64,000 nucleotides of DNA from positions 1 to 64,000 of the forward strand of contig NZ_JADLJL010000024.1 of the NCBI RefSeq assembly GCF_015680235.1. The letters run 5' to 3'. The DNA comes from Pseudomonas guariconensis (lineage in GTDB: Bacteria > Pseudomonadota > Gammaproteobacteria > Pseudomonadales > Pseudomonadaceae). Each line of letters begins with the position of its first letter. Within the stretch, counting starts at the first letter, position 1. This document shows positions 1 to 8,368 of this stretch, in pieces. The position numbers were made by a program, and so were the translations under genes. The notes beneath the pieces were generated by a model. That model ran no database searches. It was not told the DNA's origin and saw only the letters and a list, made by a program, of their open reading frames with translations.

Positions 1-44
1 CCGGAGCGCAGCGCAGGGGCCGGATGCAGGAGCCAGCGTTTTTT

Positions 45-270
45 GGTTACTTTTTGTCGCGTTTGACAAAAAGTGACCCGCCGTAAGGGCGCAAAGGTGA
101 CTCAGCGTCGCCATCGCAAACGGACTGTTCGTTTAAATCAATACCAACGAGTCGACCACACACCGGGCGCATTGGAATCGCGAAATATCCATTCGCCATG
201 GCGGCGCTCACTCATCTTTTCGCCTTTACGGCGACCTACTTTTGCTCTTGGGCAAAAGTAGGCAAAAGCC
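45..270. repeat. Long imperfect inverted-repeat intergenic element
   Basis: Two similar arms of about 75 bp face each other (about 45-118 and 195-270). Each arm begins with its own hairpin with perfect 10-bp stems: ACTTTTTGTC/GACAAAAAGT at 49-74 and CTACTTTTGC/GCAAAAGTAG at 236-261. Each continues into a related GCCGTAA-GGCG-AAA-GATGA block and a GCC-ATGGC-like end. I see no convincing gene in 1-378; the ORFs there follow the repeat. The layout resembles dispersed non-coding elements that recur in Pseudomonas genomes. Confidence 0.6.
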
Positions 271-378
271 GCTGGCCCCTGCCTGCCTTCGGCGCTCATG
301 CAATGGGGAACTTTTCTTCAATACCCACCCCAGCCTTCTGCCCCAACATGGCGCCCTCCTCCACAAGGAATACTTACC

Positions 379-963
379 ATGAGCCTGTCATTGTCCATGG
401 CCGCCTTCGCCCTGGCGGCCTCCATTTCACCCGGCCCAGTCAATATCGTCGCCCTGGGTAGCGGTGCCCGCCACGGGCTGCGTGCCAGCCTGGCCCATGC
501 CGCAGGCGCCACCCTGGGGTTCTGCCTGCTGCTGTTGCTGGTCGGCCTTGGCCTGCACGAGCTGCTCCTGCGTTGGCCGCACCTGGGTCAGGTGCTGCAC
601 GGTGCTGGCGTGGCGTTCCTGTTGTACATGACCTGGAAGCTGGCCAGCGACGATGGCCAGCTGGGTAGCGAACACCGTCAGGGCGCGCCATCGGCCTGGC
701 ATGGCGCGCTCATGCAATGGCTCAACCCCAAGGCCTGGCTGGCGGCGATCGCAGGGGTCGGGGCCTACACCGGTGGCGAGCAGCACTTGCTGTGGCTGTT
801 CGCCTGGATCTATGGGCCGATCTGCTTCGTTTCGATAGCCAGCTGGGCCTGGGCAGGCAGCGTGATTCGCCACTTCCTGGGCAACCCGCGGCACATGCGT
901 GCGTTCAACCGCACATTGGCAGGCTTGCTGGCGGCCAGTGCCGTTTACCTGGTGCTAGGGTGA
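379..963 (+). CDS. LysE/RhtB family amino-acid exporter
   Basis: A 194-residue, strongly hydrophobic inner-membrane protein with about six membrane segments. The N-terminal helix carries the LysE-family signature around residues 13-20 (ISPGPVNI). A second conserved element, QWLNPKAWL, falls near residue 114. Family members export amino acids or related small metabolites by proton exchange. The ATG at 379 follows an AAGGAA ribosome-binding sequence; a longer in-frame extension to 298 runs through non-coding repeat-flank DNA and was rejected. The gene stands alone and converges on the AraC-type regulator. Substrate cannot be read from sequence. Confidence 0.9.
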   Translation: MSLSLSMAAFALAASISPGPVNIVALGSGARHGLRASLAHAAGATLGFCLLLLLVGLGLHELLLRWPHLGQVLHGAGVAFLLYMTWKLASDDGQLGSEHRQGAPSAWHGALMQWLNPKAWLAAIAGVGAYTGGEQHLLWLFAWIYGPICFVSIASWAWAGSVIRHFLGNPRHMRAFNRTLAGLLAASAVYLVLG

Positions 964-990
964 GCCTGCGCCTGATCGCCGCTCGGCGAC

Positions 991-1767
991 CTAGCCCTGC
1001 CGATAATGCCCCGGGGTCGCTGCCAGGTGCTGCTTGAATGCCCGCTGTAGATGCGCCTGGTCGGCGAACCCCGCCTCCATCGCCACCTCGGCGATCGGCC
1101 GCCCCTGGCGCAACTGCGCCCGGGCATGCTGCACGCGTTGGTCCAGCAGGTAGCCGTGGGGCGTCAGGCCAAAGCGCTGGCCGAAGGCGCGTATCAGGTA
1201 AGCCCGTGACAGGCCCACAGCAACGCAGATGTCGTCCAGGGTAAGGGGGTCGAGCCGGTGCGCACGGATGAACGCGGCTGCAGCTTCCAGACGTGGATGG
1301 GCGCGCAACCCGCTGGCCGGGGCGCGTTCCAGATAACCCGGCAAGTCCTCGAAGAAGCGAGCCAACAGCGCCTCCCGGCCAACTGTCTCGGCATCGAAGA
1401 GCGCAGCGAATACCGCCAGCAGCCGGCCGTAGAGCGCAGGGGACGCACTGTAGGTCGCCTCAGGCAACGCGAAGCCACGGGCCTGCAGCCATGGCAGGTC
1501 GACGAAGAGCATCAGGTAGGACCAGGGTTCGCCCTCGATCGGGTTGCAGGCATGCACCACGCCCGGGTTCATCACGACCGTGGCGCCTGCGCCCACCTCC
1601 CGCTGGGTACCACCGGTGAGGTAGGTACTACGCCCCCCGGTGATCACACCGATGGAAAAGCTCTCATGGGAATGGGCCGCGTAGCACACCTGGCGCCCAT
1701 CGCCCACGCGCCGGGCCTCGACGAAGGGCAATGCCGGATCCCGCCAGAACCGCGACACCTCGATCAT
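991..1767 (-). CDS. AraC family transcriptional regulator with cupin-type sensor domain
   Basis: A 258-residue DNA-binding protein. The N-terminal half is an AraC-type cupin sensor (AHSHESFSIGVI and VVMNPGVVHACNP stretches, histidines typical of the fold). The C-terminal hundred residues hold the paired helix-turn-helix motifs, with the family signature near the end (IAEVAMEAGFADQAHLQRAF). Start chosen at 1767, where a GAGGG-type ribosome-binding sequence precedes MIEVSRF; the upstream extension lies inside the preceding gene. It begins 10 bp after the XRE-cupin gene ends, so the two regulators are probably co-transcribed. It may control the neighbouring LysE exporter, since members with this architecture often regulate amino-acid exporters; that is inference. 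Confidence 0.88.
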   Translation of the reverse strand: MIEVSRFWRDPALPFVEARRVGDGRQVCYAAHSHESFSIGVITGGRSTYLTGGTQREVGAGATVVMNPGVVHACNPIEGEPWSYLMLFVDLPWLQARGFALPEATYSASPALYGRLLAVFAALFDAETVGREALLARFFEDLPGYLERAPASGLRAHPRLEAAAAFIRAHRLDPLTLDDICVAVGLSRAYLIRAFGQRFGLTPHGYLLDQRVQHARAQLRQGRPIAEVAMEAGFADQAHLQRAFKQHLAATPGHYRQG

Positions 1768-1777
1768 CGCCCTGCCC

Positions 1778-2320
1778 TCACTCGCCGCCGCCCTGCACGA
1801 CCACCAGCAACTGCGCCTGGCGCGGCCCGACCGAGCGCAGGCGGTGCGGGGTCTGGGCATTGAAGTGCAGGGCATCGCCCTGCTCCAGCACTACCCGTTC
1901 GTTCATGAAATCCACCTCCACCTGCCCTTCATGCACGAACAGGAACTCTTCGCCCTGGTGCTCCTTGAAGGTCGGGTCGCTGAATTCGGTCGGCGGCTGG
2001 ATGAGAAACGGCAACAGGCTGCGCTGGCCGACCTGGGAAGTCAGCACCGTATACCCCGGGCCTTGGCCATCGCCCACCAGCGCCTGGCGTTCGCCTTGGC
2101 GCACCAGGCTGTAGCGGGCCTGGGCATGCTGGTCGTCGGCGAACAGCTCCTCGACATTCACGTTCAGCGCCCGCGCCAGCTTCAGCGCTGCGGCGATCGA
2201 CGGGGTATTCAGGCCGCGTTCCACCTTGGACAGGTAGCTCTTGGTCATGCCGGATTTCTCGGCCAGCAACTCCAGGGTGATCCCTAGCTTTTTTCTCAGC
2301 AATTTCAGTCGGATAGACAT
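1778..2320 (-). CDS. XRE family regulator with C-terminal cupin domain
   Basis: A 180-residue two-domain regulator. Residues about 1-60 form an HTH_3/XRE domain (LAEKSGMTKSYLSKVERG is the recognition region). Residues about 110-178 form a cupin_2 barrel (GEEFLFVHEGQVEVDF, QGDALHFNAQTPH) that would bind a small ligand or metal. An ATG at 2371 would lengthen it by 17 residues, but that codon lies within the 2354-2372 palindrome, so 2320 is preferred. It is divergent from the aldolase/DapA pair. This arrangement suggests it is self-regulating and controls that pair through the intergenic palindrome. Confidence 0.88.
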   Translation of the reverse strand: MSIRLKLLRKKLGITLELLAEKSGMTKSYLSKVERGLNTPSIAAALKLARALNVNVEELFADDQHAQARYSLVRQGERQALVGDGQGPGYTVLTSQVGQRSLLPFLIQPPTEFSDPTFKEHQGEEFLFVHEGQVEVDFMNERVVLEQGDALHFNAQTPHRLRSVGPRQAQLLVVVQGGGE

Positions 2321-2353
2321 GTGACGCGGTTTTCCCGGGCGAACGTACTTGCT

Positions 2354-2390
2354 TATGACACTTTGTGTCATATAGGATTATTTGTGTCAT
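2354..2390. promoter_or_regulatory. Probable operator of the XRE-cupin regulator
   Basis: A perfect palindrome, TATGACAC-TTT-GTGTCATA (2354-2372), is followed 9 bp later by a half-site TTGTGTCAT (2382-2390). It sits in the divergent region between the XRE-cupin regulator and the aldolase gene. The symmetry and position fit an operator for the dimeric XRE protein; binding is inferred. Confidence 0.6.
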
Positions 2391-2482
2391 GCGCTTGACC
2401 GCCCCGCACCGGACTACCCCACGCAGCAGGTAACGAGGCGACAAGTACCGACATTGTCCATCACGCCACAGAGGATACCCCC

Positions 2483-3265
2483 ATGGCCAAGACCCTGACA
2501 CACAGCAAGGACCAGTTGGTCCGCCAAGCCCTGACGCAGATGCAGGGCTCGCTCGCCGATAATACGTGGACCGTGCGCGAAAAGCTGGCCCTGACCTGCC
2601 GAATTCTCTTCGACCATGGCCATGATTCAGGCCTGGCCGGGCAGATCAGCGCACGTGGCCCGCAGCCGGGCACGTTCTACACCCAGCAGCTGGGCCTGGG
2701 TTTCGACGAGATCAGCGCCAGCAATCTGCTGCTGGTCAACGAAGACCTGGACGTGCTCGAAGGCCAGGGCATGCCTAACCCGGCCAACCGTTTCCATAGC
2801 TGGGTGTACCGCGCACGCCCGGACGTCAATTGCATCATCCACACCCACCCAACCCACGTCGCCGCGCTGTCCATGCTGGAGGTACCGCTGCAGGTGTCGC
2901 ACATGGACCTCTGCCCGCTGTATGACGACTGTGCCTTCCTTGAGGCCTGGCCAGGGGTGCCAGTGGGCAACGAAGAAGGCGAGATCATCAGCCAGGCCCT
3001 GGGCGACAAGCGCGCGATCCTGCTCTCGCACCATGGTCAGCTGTCGACCGGCAACAGCATCGAGCAGGCCTGCGTCTACGCCCAGCTGATCGAACGGGCC
3101 GCGCGCCTGCAACTGCTGGCGATGTCCGCAGGCACCATCAAGCCTATCGCCCCGGCGCTTGGCCGCGAGGCCCATGACTGGATCGACCGGCCCAAGCGCC
3201 ATGGCGCGGCCTTCGCCTATTTCGCCCGGCAGAGCCTGCGCCGGCATACCGACTGCTTGAACTGA
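2483..3265 (+). CDS. Class II aldolase/adducin family protein
   Basis: A 260-residue cytoplasmic protein of the class II (zinc) aldolase/adducin fold. The metal-binding histidines are in CIIHTHPTH (His120, His122), and a further conserved histidine pair is in LLSHHGQLSTG near residue 181. Family members cleave or epimerise sugar phosphates or decarboxylate/aldol-cleave small hydroxy-acids. The start at 2483 is preceded by AGAGGAT. A DapA-family lyase follows 33 bp downstream on the same strand, and the XRE-cupin regulator is divergent. Two C-C lyases of different families in tandem suggest a small catabolic operon, but the substrate is not identifiable here. Confidence 0.85.
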   Translation: MAKTLTHSKDQLVRQALTQMQGSLADNTWTVREKLALTCRILFDHGHDSGLAGQISARGPQPGTFYTQQLGLGFDEISASNLLLVNEDLDVLEGQGMPNPANRFHSWVYRARPDVNCIIHTHPTHVAALSMLEVPLQVSHMDLCPLYDDCAFLEAWPGVPVGNEEGEIISQALGDKRAILLSHHGQLSTGNSIEQACVYAQLIERAARLQLLAMSAGTIKPIAPALGREAHDWIDRPKRHGAAFAYFARQSLRRHTDCLN

Positions 3266-3298
3266 ACCCTGAACGCCTTGCTTGCGGAGCCTTTCATC

Positions 3299-4186
3299 AT
3301 GACCACAGAATTCCACGGCATCATCGGCTACACCATCACCCCCTTCAGCGCCGACGGCGAACAGCTCGACCTGCCTGCTCTGGGCCAGTCCATCGACCGG
3401 CTGATCGACCACGGGGTACAGGCCATCGCCCCGCTGGGCAGCACCGGCGAAGGTGCGTATCTGAGCGATGAGGAATGGCGGCAGGTGGCCGAGTACAGCC
3501 TGGCGCGCATCGCCGGGCGCGTGCCGAGCATCGTCAGCGTCTCCGACCTGACCACCGCCAGCGCCGTGCGGCGCGCCCGTTTCGCCCAGCAACATGGCGC
3601 CGATGCGGTGATGGTGCTGCCCTCGGCTTACTGGAAGCTCGGCGAGACCGAGATCATCCAGCATTACCGGGCCATCGGCGCGGCCATCGACATCCCGATC
3701 ATGCTCTACAACAACCCGGCCACCAGTGGGACCGACATGTCGGTAGAGCTGATCCTGCGCATCGTGCGCGAAGTCGACAATGTCACCATGGTCAAGGAGA
3801 GCACTGGCGATATCCAGCGCATGCACAAGCTGCACCTGCTCGGCGAAGGCCAGGTCCCCTTTTACAACGGCTGCAACCCGCTGGCGTTGGAGGCGTTCGT
3901 GGCGGGCGCCAAGGGCTGGTGCACCGCCGCCGCCAACCTGATCCCCGACCTTAACCAACGCCTTTACCAGGCGATACGGGCGGGCGACCTGGCGCAGGCC
4001 AAGGCGTTGTTCTATCGCCAATTGCCGTTGCTGGACTTTATCCTCAAGGGCGGCTTACCGGCCACTATCAAGGCCGGGCTGGCCATGACCGGGCTGCCCG
4101 TGGGCGAGCCACGGCGGCCGGTGTTCGGCCTGGACGAACAAACTCGCCAGGCTTTGCAGGCGCTGTTGAGGCACTGCCACGCATGA
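3299..4186 (+). CDS. Dihydrodipicolinate synthase (DapA) family aldolase
   Basis: A 295-residue class I aldolase with a TIM-barrel fold. It shows the family hallmarks GSTGE (residues 47-51), the catalytic tyrosine in LYNNP (Tyr137) and the Schiff-base lysine in MVKEST (Lys166). DapA-family enzymes condense or cleave pyruvate with aldehydes. This copy sits in a two-gene unit with a class II aldolase under a dedicated regulator, so it is more likely a catabolic lyase or hydratase of the DapA superfamily than the lysine biosynthetic enzyme. The start at 3299 skips a short upstream extension (MLAEPFI). Confidence 0.88.
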   Translation: MTTEFHGIIGYTITPFSADGEQLDLPALGQSIDRLIDHGVQAIAPLGSTGEGAYLSDEEWRQVAEYSLARIAGRVPSIVSVSDLTTASAVRRARFAQQHGADAVMVLPSAYWKLGETEIIQHYRAIGAAIDIPIMLYNNPATSGTDMSVELILRIVREVDNVTMVKESTGDIQRMHKLHLLGEGQVPFYNGCNPLALEAFVAGAKGWCTAAANLIPDLNQRLYQAIRAGDLAQAKALFYRQLPLLDFILKGGLPATIKAGLAMTGLPVGEPRRPVFGLDEQTRQALQALLRHCHA

Positions 4187-4198
4187 ATTAAAGCCGCC

Positions 4199-4222
4199 GA
4201 TCGCGGGGCAAGCCCGCTCTCA
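4199..4222. repeat. REP-type fragment in a 225-bp intergenic gap
   Basis: TCGCGGGGCAAGCCCGCTC at about 4200-4219 matches the arm of the full REPIN at 8254-8348. The rest of 4187-4411 contains other GC-rich palindromic scraps (CTCCCACAGG near 4323) but no gene that I can support. Confidence 0.5.
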
Positions 4223-4411
4223 TAGAACAACGCATAACTATTTGATTTTGCAAGTCCTTGTGGGAGGTTGCGCTAGCCGCTTGTTCTTTATGCGACAGCG
4301 CAGCCCGGGAGGGATGGGTGATCTCCCACAGGATGTCTCCATTCCCGGAGCCAGCGCTGCCCTGTAGCAGCGGCCTTGCGCCGCGATCAAGGGCGCAGCC
4401 CTTGCCTACCC

Positions 4412-6628
4412 CTAGAGCCGCCAATCGACGCCAAGCATCACCGTCCGAGGTTCGCCGTAATACACCCCGTTATAGAACCCGATGTTGTTGTAGTAATGCT
4501 CATCGAACAGGTTCTTCACGTTCAGCGAGGCCGACAGGTGCTCGTCGAACTGGTAGCGGGCCATCAGGCCTACCACCGAGAACGCGCCTTGGCTGACGGT
4601 ATCGGCCACGGTGATGAACTTGCCTTGCTCGGTACGCCCGATCGGGCGCTTGGTCGACTTGTAGGTCTCGCTCTGCCAGTCCAGCGTGCCGCCAACCGTC
4701 AACGCCGGCGTGAGCTTGTAGGTGGTGGCCAGACGCACCAGGTTCAGCGGCTGCTCGGGGCTCTTGCGGGTTCGGTCGGCCGCGGCGGCATGGGTGTAGC
4801 TGTAGCCCAGGCTCATCTGCCAGTCGGGCATCACCTCGCCTGCGACCTCGGCCTCGAAGCCCTCCACCACCACGCCCTTGCCCCCGGACTTGTAGAACAC
4901 TTCGTTGCCGCCTGGGTCCACCGAGTCGTCACGCTCGGGCACGTTGTCCTGCTTGCTGCGGTACACCGCGCTGCTCAGGTTCAGACGGTCTTCGAATAGG
5001 CTGCCCTTCAGGCCCACCTCATAGACCTTGCCGACGATCGGGTCCAGGTAGTTGCGGTTCACGTCCCGCACCGTCTGCGGGTTGAAGATATCGGTGTAGC
5101 TGGCATACACGGTGTACTGCTCGGTCAGGTCGTAGAGCACACCGGCGTAAGGGGTCCACTGGTCGCTCTGGGTCTGTTGGGTGCGCGGCAGCTCCTTGCC
5201 GTTGAGGGCATCGTCGTAGGCCCATTGGCGTTGTTCGCTCTGCCAGGTGCCGTAACGGCTGCCGAGCACGACATGCAGCCGCTCGGTGGGGTTCACACGG
5301 GTGGCGATGTAGCCGGCCTTCTGCCGGGTATAGCCACGCGAAGCGTCTCGCCCGGAGTCGGTGTCGAAGAACTTGGGGATAGAGCCCATGTGCTTCCAGT
5401 CCGGGATCTTGGTGTAGTCGTCCGGCAATGCCTGGCGCACCAGGTAAGGCTCGGTGTTGCGCCGCTGCGACTCGCCGTAGCCGACCATCAAATCATGGCT
5501 GCGACCGAACAGTTGGTAAGGCCCGGCCAGGTTGAAGTCAATGGCGTCCATCTTCTCCACGCCGGAGAAGTGCGCCAGCCAGGCCGTCATGCCGCTGCGG
5601 TCGGCCTCGGGGAAGCCGTTGCCGCCGTAGTAAACCTTGCCATCGCTGTCGCTCTGGCGATGGGTATAGGCCGCCTTGAGCAGCCAATCGTTGCCCAGCC
5701 GCTGGTCGAGGGTGACGAACACAGTCTCGTCCTTCAGGGGCCAGGACGACCAGGGTGCGGTAAGGTTGGTCGAGCGTGGCAGGTTGGCCTTGCTGCCGTC
5801 GGCGTTCCAGATCGGCACCGTGCCCCAGGACGAACCCTGCACGTGCTTGTTCTGGTAGTCATAGCCGACCGCCAGCACGGTACTGTCGCTCAGGTCGGCC
5901 TCGAGGATCCCGTAGGCGACCTCGCGCTGGTTGGCGTATTTGTCCATGAACGACTTGGCGTCGCGGTAGGCCAGCACGGTGCGCCCACGCAGCCGCCCAT
6001 CCCATCCCAGCGGGCCGCCGACATCGAGGTAGCTGTAGTAGTTGTCGAAGCTGCCGGCACTGGCGCCGGTGCGGATCGCCAGTTCATGGGTGGGCCGCTT
6101 GCGTACCATGGCGATGGTCCCGGAAGGGTCGCCCGCGCCGGTGGTCAACCCGGTGGCACCGCGCACCACTTCGATGCGGTCGTAGATGATGGTGTCGGAG
6201 TCGGACTTCAGGCCCGAGAAGGTGTTGAGCATCCCATCGACCTGGAAATTGTTGATCGCGTAACCACGCGAATAGTAGGCCGGCCGCTCCGAATCGTTGC
6301 GCTGCACAGTGACCCCAGTGACATGGGCCATGGCTTCGGACAAGGTGTTGAGCTGAAAGTCGTCCAGTTGCTGGCGAGTCAGTACCGAGACCGATTGTGG
6401 CGTTTCCTTGATCGACAGATTCAGGCGCGTGGCTGCGCTCATGCTGCCGGTGGTGTAGGAGCCGGTATGCTCCGTGGTGCTGCCCAGGCCTTGGGCGAAG
6501 ATTTCGGTGGAACCCAGTTCCAGGACCTCTGCGCTGACCTGGTTGTCGGTTTCTTCGGCCAGGGTTGCAGTGGCGGTGACGCACAACCCCAGGGTCAGGG
6601 TCATGTAACGGCTGATGGGCGCGAACAT
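4412..6628 (-). CDS. TonB-dependent siderophore receptor
   Basis: A 738-residue outer-membrane receptor. A signal peptide (about residues 1-25, ending TATATLA) is followed by a plug domain with the expected features (LNLSIKETPQSVSVLTRQQLDD, VEVVRGATGLTTGAGDPSGTI) and a long beta-barrel ending in an aromatic strand (GVDWRL). The length fits ferric-siderophore receptors of the FpvA/FoxA kind without an N-terminal signalling extension. Start 6628 has an AAGGAG ribosome-binding sequence. A Fur-like box lies about 80 bp upstream, so iron repression is likely. No sigma/anti-sigma pair or siderophore synthesis gene is nearby, so it probably takes up a xenosiderophore. Confidence 0.92.
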   Translation of the reverse strand: MFAPISRYMTLTLGLCVTATATLAEETDNQVSAEVLELGSTEIFAQGLGSTTEHTGSYTTGSMSAATRLNLSIKETPQSVSVLTRQQLDDFQLNTLSEAMAHVTGVTVQRNDSERPAYYSRGYAINNFQVDGMLNTFSGLKSDSDTIIYDRIEVVRGATGLTTGAGDPSGTIAMVRKRPTHELAIRTGASAGSFDNYYSYLDVGGPLGWDGRLRGRTVLAYRDAKSFMDKYANQREVAYGILEADLSDSTVLAVGYDYQNKHVQGSSWGTVPIWNADGSKANLPRSTNLTAPWSSWPLKDETVFVTLDQRLGNDWLLKAAYTHRQSDSDGKVYYGGNGFPEADRSGMTAWLAHFSGVEKMDAIDFNLAGPYQLFGRSHDLMVGYGESQRRNTEPYLVRQALPDDYTKIPDWKHMGSIPKFFDTDSGRDASRGYTRQKAGYIATRVNPTERLHVVLGSRYGTWQSEQRQWAYDDALNGKELPRTQQTQSDQWTPYAGVLYDLTEQYTVYASYTDIFNPQTVRDVNRNYLDPIVGKVYEVGLKGSLFEDRLNLSSAVYRSKQDNVPERDDSVDPGGNEVFYKSGGKGVVVEGFEAEVAGEVMPDWQMSLGYSYTHAAAADRTRKSPEQPLNLVRLATTYKLTPALTVGGTLDWQSETYKSTKRPIGRTEQGKFITVADTVSQGAFSVVGLMARYQFDEHLSASLNVKNLFDEHYYNNIGFYNGVYYGEPRTVMLGVDWRL

Positions 6629-6706
6629 CGCTGCCTTACTCCTTGTTCGTTTCGATGAATGTCCTTGCCTGCCGCACGGCGGCATTCACTTGGGAACGAA
6701 TCACTT

Positions 6707-6727
6707 ATGCGAATCGTTATCGATAAT
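6707..6727 (-). promoter_or_regulatory. Putative Fur box
   Basis: The minus strand reads ATTATCGATAACGATTCGCAT, close to the 19-bp Fur consensus built from GATAAT repeats. It lies about 80 bp upstream of the TonB receptor start, where a repressor would occlude the promoter. Confidence 0.6.
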
Positions 6728-6737
6728 TCATCGAGAC

Positions 6738-6764
6738 GAAAAAAAGGGCGGTTTCCTACCGCCC
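6738..6764 (-). terminator. Rho-independent terminator of the CoA-transferase/AtoE operon
   Basis: Stem GGGCGGT/ACCGCCC (6746-6752 and 6758-6764) with a 5-base loop, followed on the minus strand by seven or more T residues. It lies just after the stop of the AtoE-type permease gene. Confidence 0.85.
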
Positions 6765-6783
6765 TCTTCTAGCTTTCCTACAC

Positions 6784-8202
6784 CTATGGCATGACCGGTG
6801 GCACGTATTGCAAGGTCGTGCCCAGCGCCCACAAGAGCACCAGCACCAAGGGTACATGCACCAGCAGTTGCACGAAGGAGAAGCCGATCAGGTCCCGCGC
6901 CTTGAGCCCCAGCACTCCCAGCAGCGGCAGCATATAGAACGGGTTGATCAGGTTCGGCAGCGCTTCGGCGGCGTTATAGATTTGCACGGCCCAGCCCAGG
7001 TGGTACTGCAGGTCGTTGGCCACCAGCATCACGTAGGGCGCCTCGATGATCCACTTGCCGCCACCGGACGGGATGAAGAAGCCCAGCACCGCCGAGTAGA
7101 CGCCCATGAGCACGGCATAGGTGTCGTGGGAGGCGATCTGCACGAAGAAGGTGGAGATATGGTGGGCCAGGGTCTGTTCGTCCACGCCCTTGACCTGGGT
7201 GAGGACAGCCGCGATCGAGCCGTACAGCGGGAACTGGATCAACACCCCGGTGGTGGTCGGTACGGCACGGGCCACTGCGTCGAGGAAGCTGCGCGGGCGC
7301 CAGTGGAGCAAGGCGCCGAGCATGATGAACAGGAAGTTGTAGGTATTCAGGCCCGAGATCGCGGTGATGGCAGGCTTGGTGGCAAATTCGTGGTACAGCC
7401 AGCCTGCGGCCAGGGCCACCAGCAGCAGGGTCAGGATCGGGCTGTACTCCAGCCACTCACCCGGGCGCGTGCGCTGGGCCGGTGGCGGCGCGCTGAAGCT
7501 TGGGTCCACGCCGCACTGTTCGGCGGTGCGGGCACTGTTCGGGCCGGGAGCGGTGGCATAGGCGATCACCAGCGAGACGATCACCAAGGCCGCCAGCATG
7601 ACGCCGGACTGCCACAGAAAGATGGTTTCGGTGAACGGGATCACCCCCGTGATAGCCAGGATCGAAGGCGGCAGACTGGCCGGGTTGGCCTGCAGCTGCG
7701 CGGCCGAGGACGACAGCCCCAGCGCCCAGACCGCACCCAGGCCCAGGTAGGCGGCGGCACCGGCGGCGCGATAGTCCATCTTCAGGTCCTGGCGGCGTGC
7801 CAAGGCGCGTACCAGCAAGCCGCCGAACACCAGCGACAGCCCCCAGTTGAGCAGCGAGGCGAGCATCGAGATCAACGCCACCCAGCACACCGCCGAACGG
7901 CCGTTCTTGGGCAGCCGGGCCAGGCGGTCGATCAACCGCGCAGCGGGCGGCGAACTGGCCACCACGTAACCGCCAATGACCACGAAGGCCATCTGCATGG
8001 TGAACGGGATCAGGCTCCAGAACCCATCGCCGAAGGCCTTGGCGGTGTCGGTGGGCTTGCCGCCCATGAGCATGGCGCCCAGACACACCAGCACCACAGC
8101 GAGGGCGGCGAACACCCAGGAGTCGGGGAACCAGCGCTCGGCCCAGTTGGAGCAGCGCAAGGCGAAACGGGCGGAGCGGCTGTCTTGGATTTCAGCGGCC
8201 AC
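6784..8202 (-). CDS. atoE: Short-chain fatty acid permease, AtoE family
   Basis: A 472-residue polytopic inner-membrane protein of the AtoE/short-chain fatty acid transporter family, with about twelve hydrophobic segments. A conserved segment FIPSGGGKWIIEAPY falls near residue 377. It should import acetoacetate, butyrate or similar short acids. The start codon is GTG (8202), preceded by AAGGAAG. It lies downstream of the two CoA-transferase subunit genes on the same strand, separated by a REPIN, and probably ends their operon. The function fits: uptake followed by CoA transfer to the acid. Confidence 0.9.
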   Translation of the reverse strand: MAAEIQDSRSARFALRCSNWAERWFPDSWVFAALAVVLVCLGAMLMGGKPTDTAKAFGDGFWSLIPFTMQMAFVVIGGYVVASSPPAARLIDRLARLPKNGRSAVCWVALISMLASLLNWGLSLVFGGLLVRALARRQDLKMDYRAAGAAAYLGLGAVWALGLSSSAAQLQANPASLPPSILAITGVIPFTETIFLWQSGVMLAALVIVSLVIAYATAPGPNSARTAEQCGVDPSFSAPPPAQRTRPGEWLEYSPILTLLLVALAAGWLYHEFATKPAITAISGLNTYNFLFIMLGALLHWRPRSFLDAVARAVPTTTGVLIQFPLYGSIAAVLTQVKGVDEQTLAHHISTFFVQIASHDTYAVLMGVYSAVLGFFIPSGGGKWIIEAPYVMLVANDLQYHLGWAVQIYNAAEALPNLINPFYMLPLLGVLGLKARDLIGFSFVQLLVHVPLVLVLLWALGTTLQYVPPVMP

Positions 8203-8253
8203 GGTAGTCTTCCTTTTATTGGTTTTATGGTTTTTTCAAGAACAAGCACAAAA

Positions 8254-8348
8254 CCCTGTGGGAGCGGGCTTGCCCCGCGATAGCGTCCGCTCAGGCGATG
8301 ATGTTGCCTGGCCTGACGCTATCGCGGGGCAAGCCCGCTCCCACAGGG
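8254..8348. repeat. REPIN (paired inverted REP sequences)
   Basis: CCCTGTGGGAGCGGGCTTGC followed by CCCGCGATAGCGTC is repeated in inverted orientation at 8312-8348, so the whole 95 bp folds into a long hairpin. This is the classical paired REP unit of Pseudomonas. It sits within the presumed CoA-transferase/AtoE operon and may reduce downstream expression or stabilise upstream mRNA. Confidence 0.85.
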
Positions 8349-8368
8349 AGGGTCTACAACCTCTGATG

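Noticed and set aside
2321..2371. N-terminal extension of the XRE-cupin regulator to 2371
   Set aside because: The start codon would lie inside the perfect operator dyad and there is no better ribosome-binding sequence.
5177..8283. Long plus-strand ORFs opposite the TonB receptor and AtoE genes
   Set aside because: Shadow frames of well-supported minus-strand genes, without start signals or domains.
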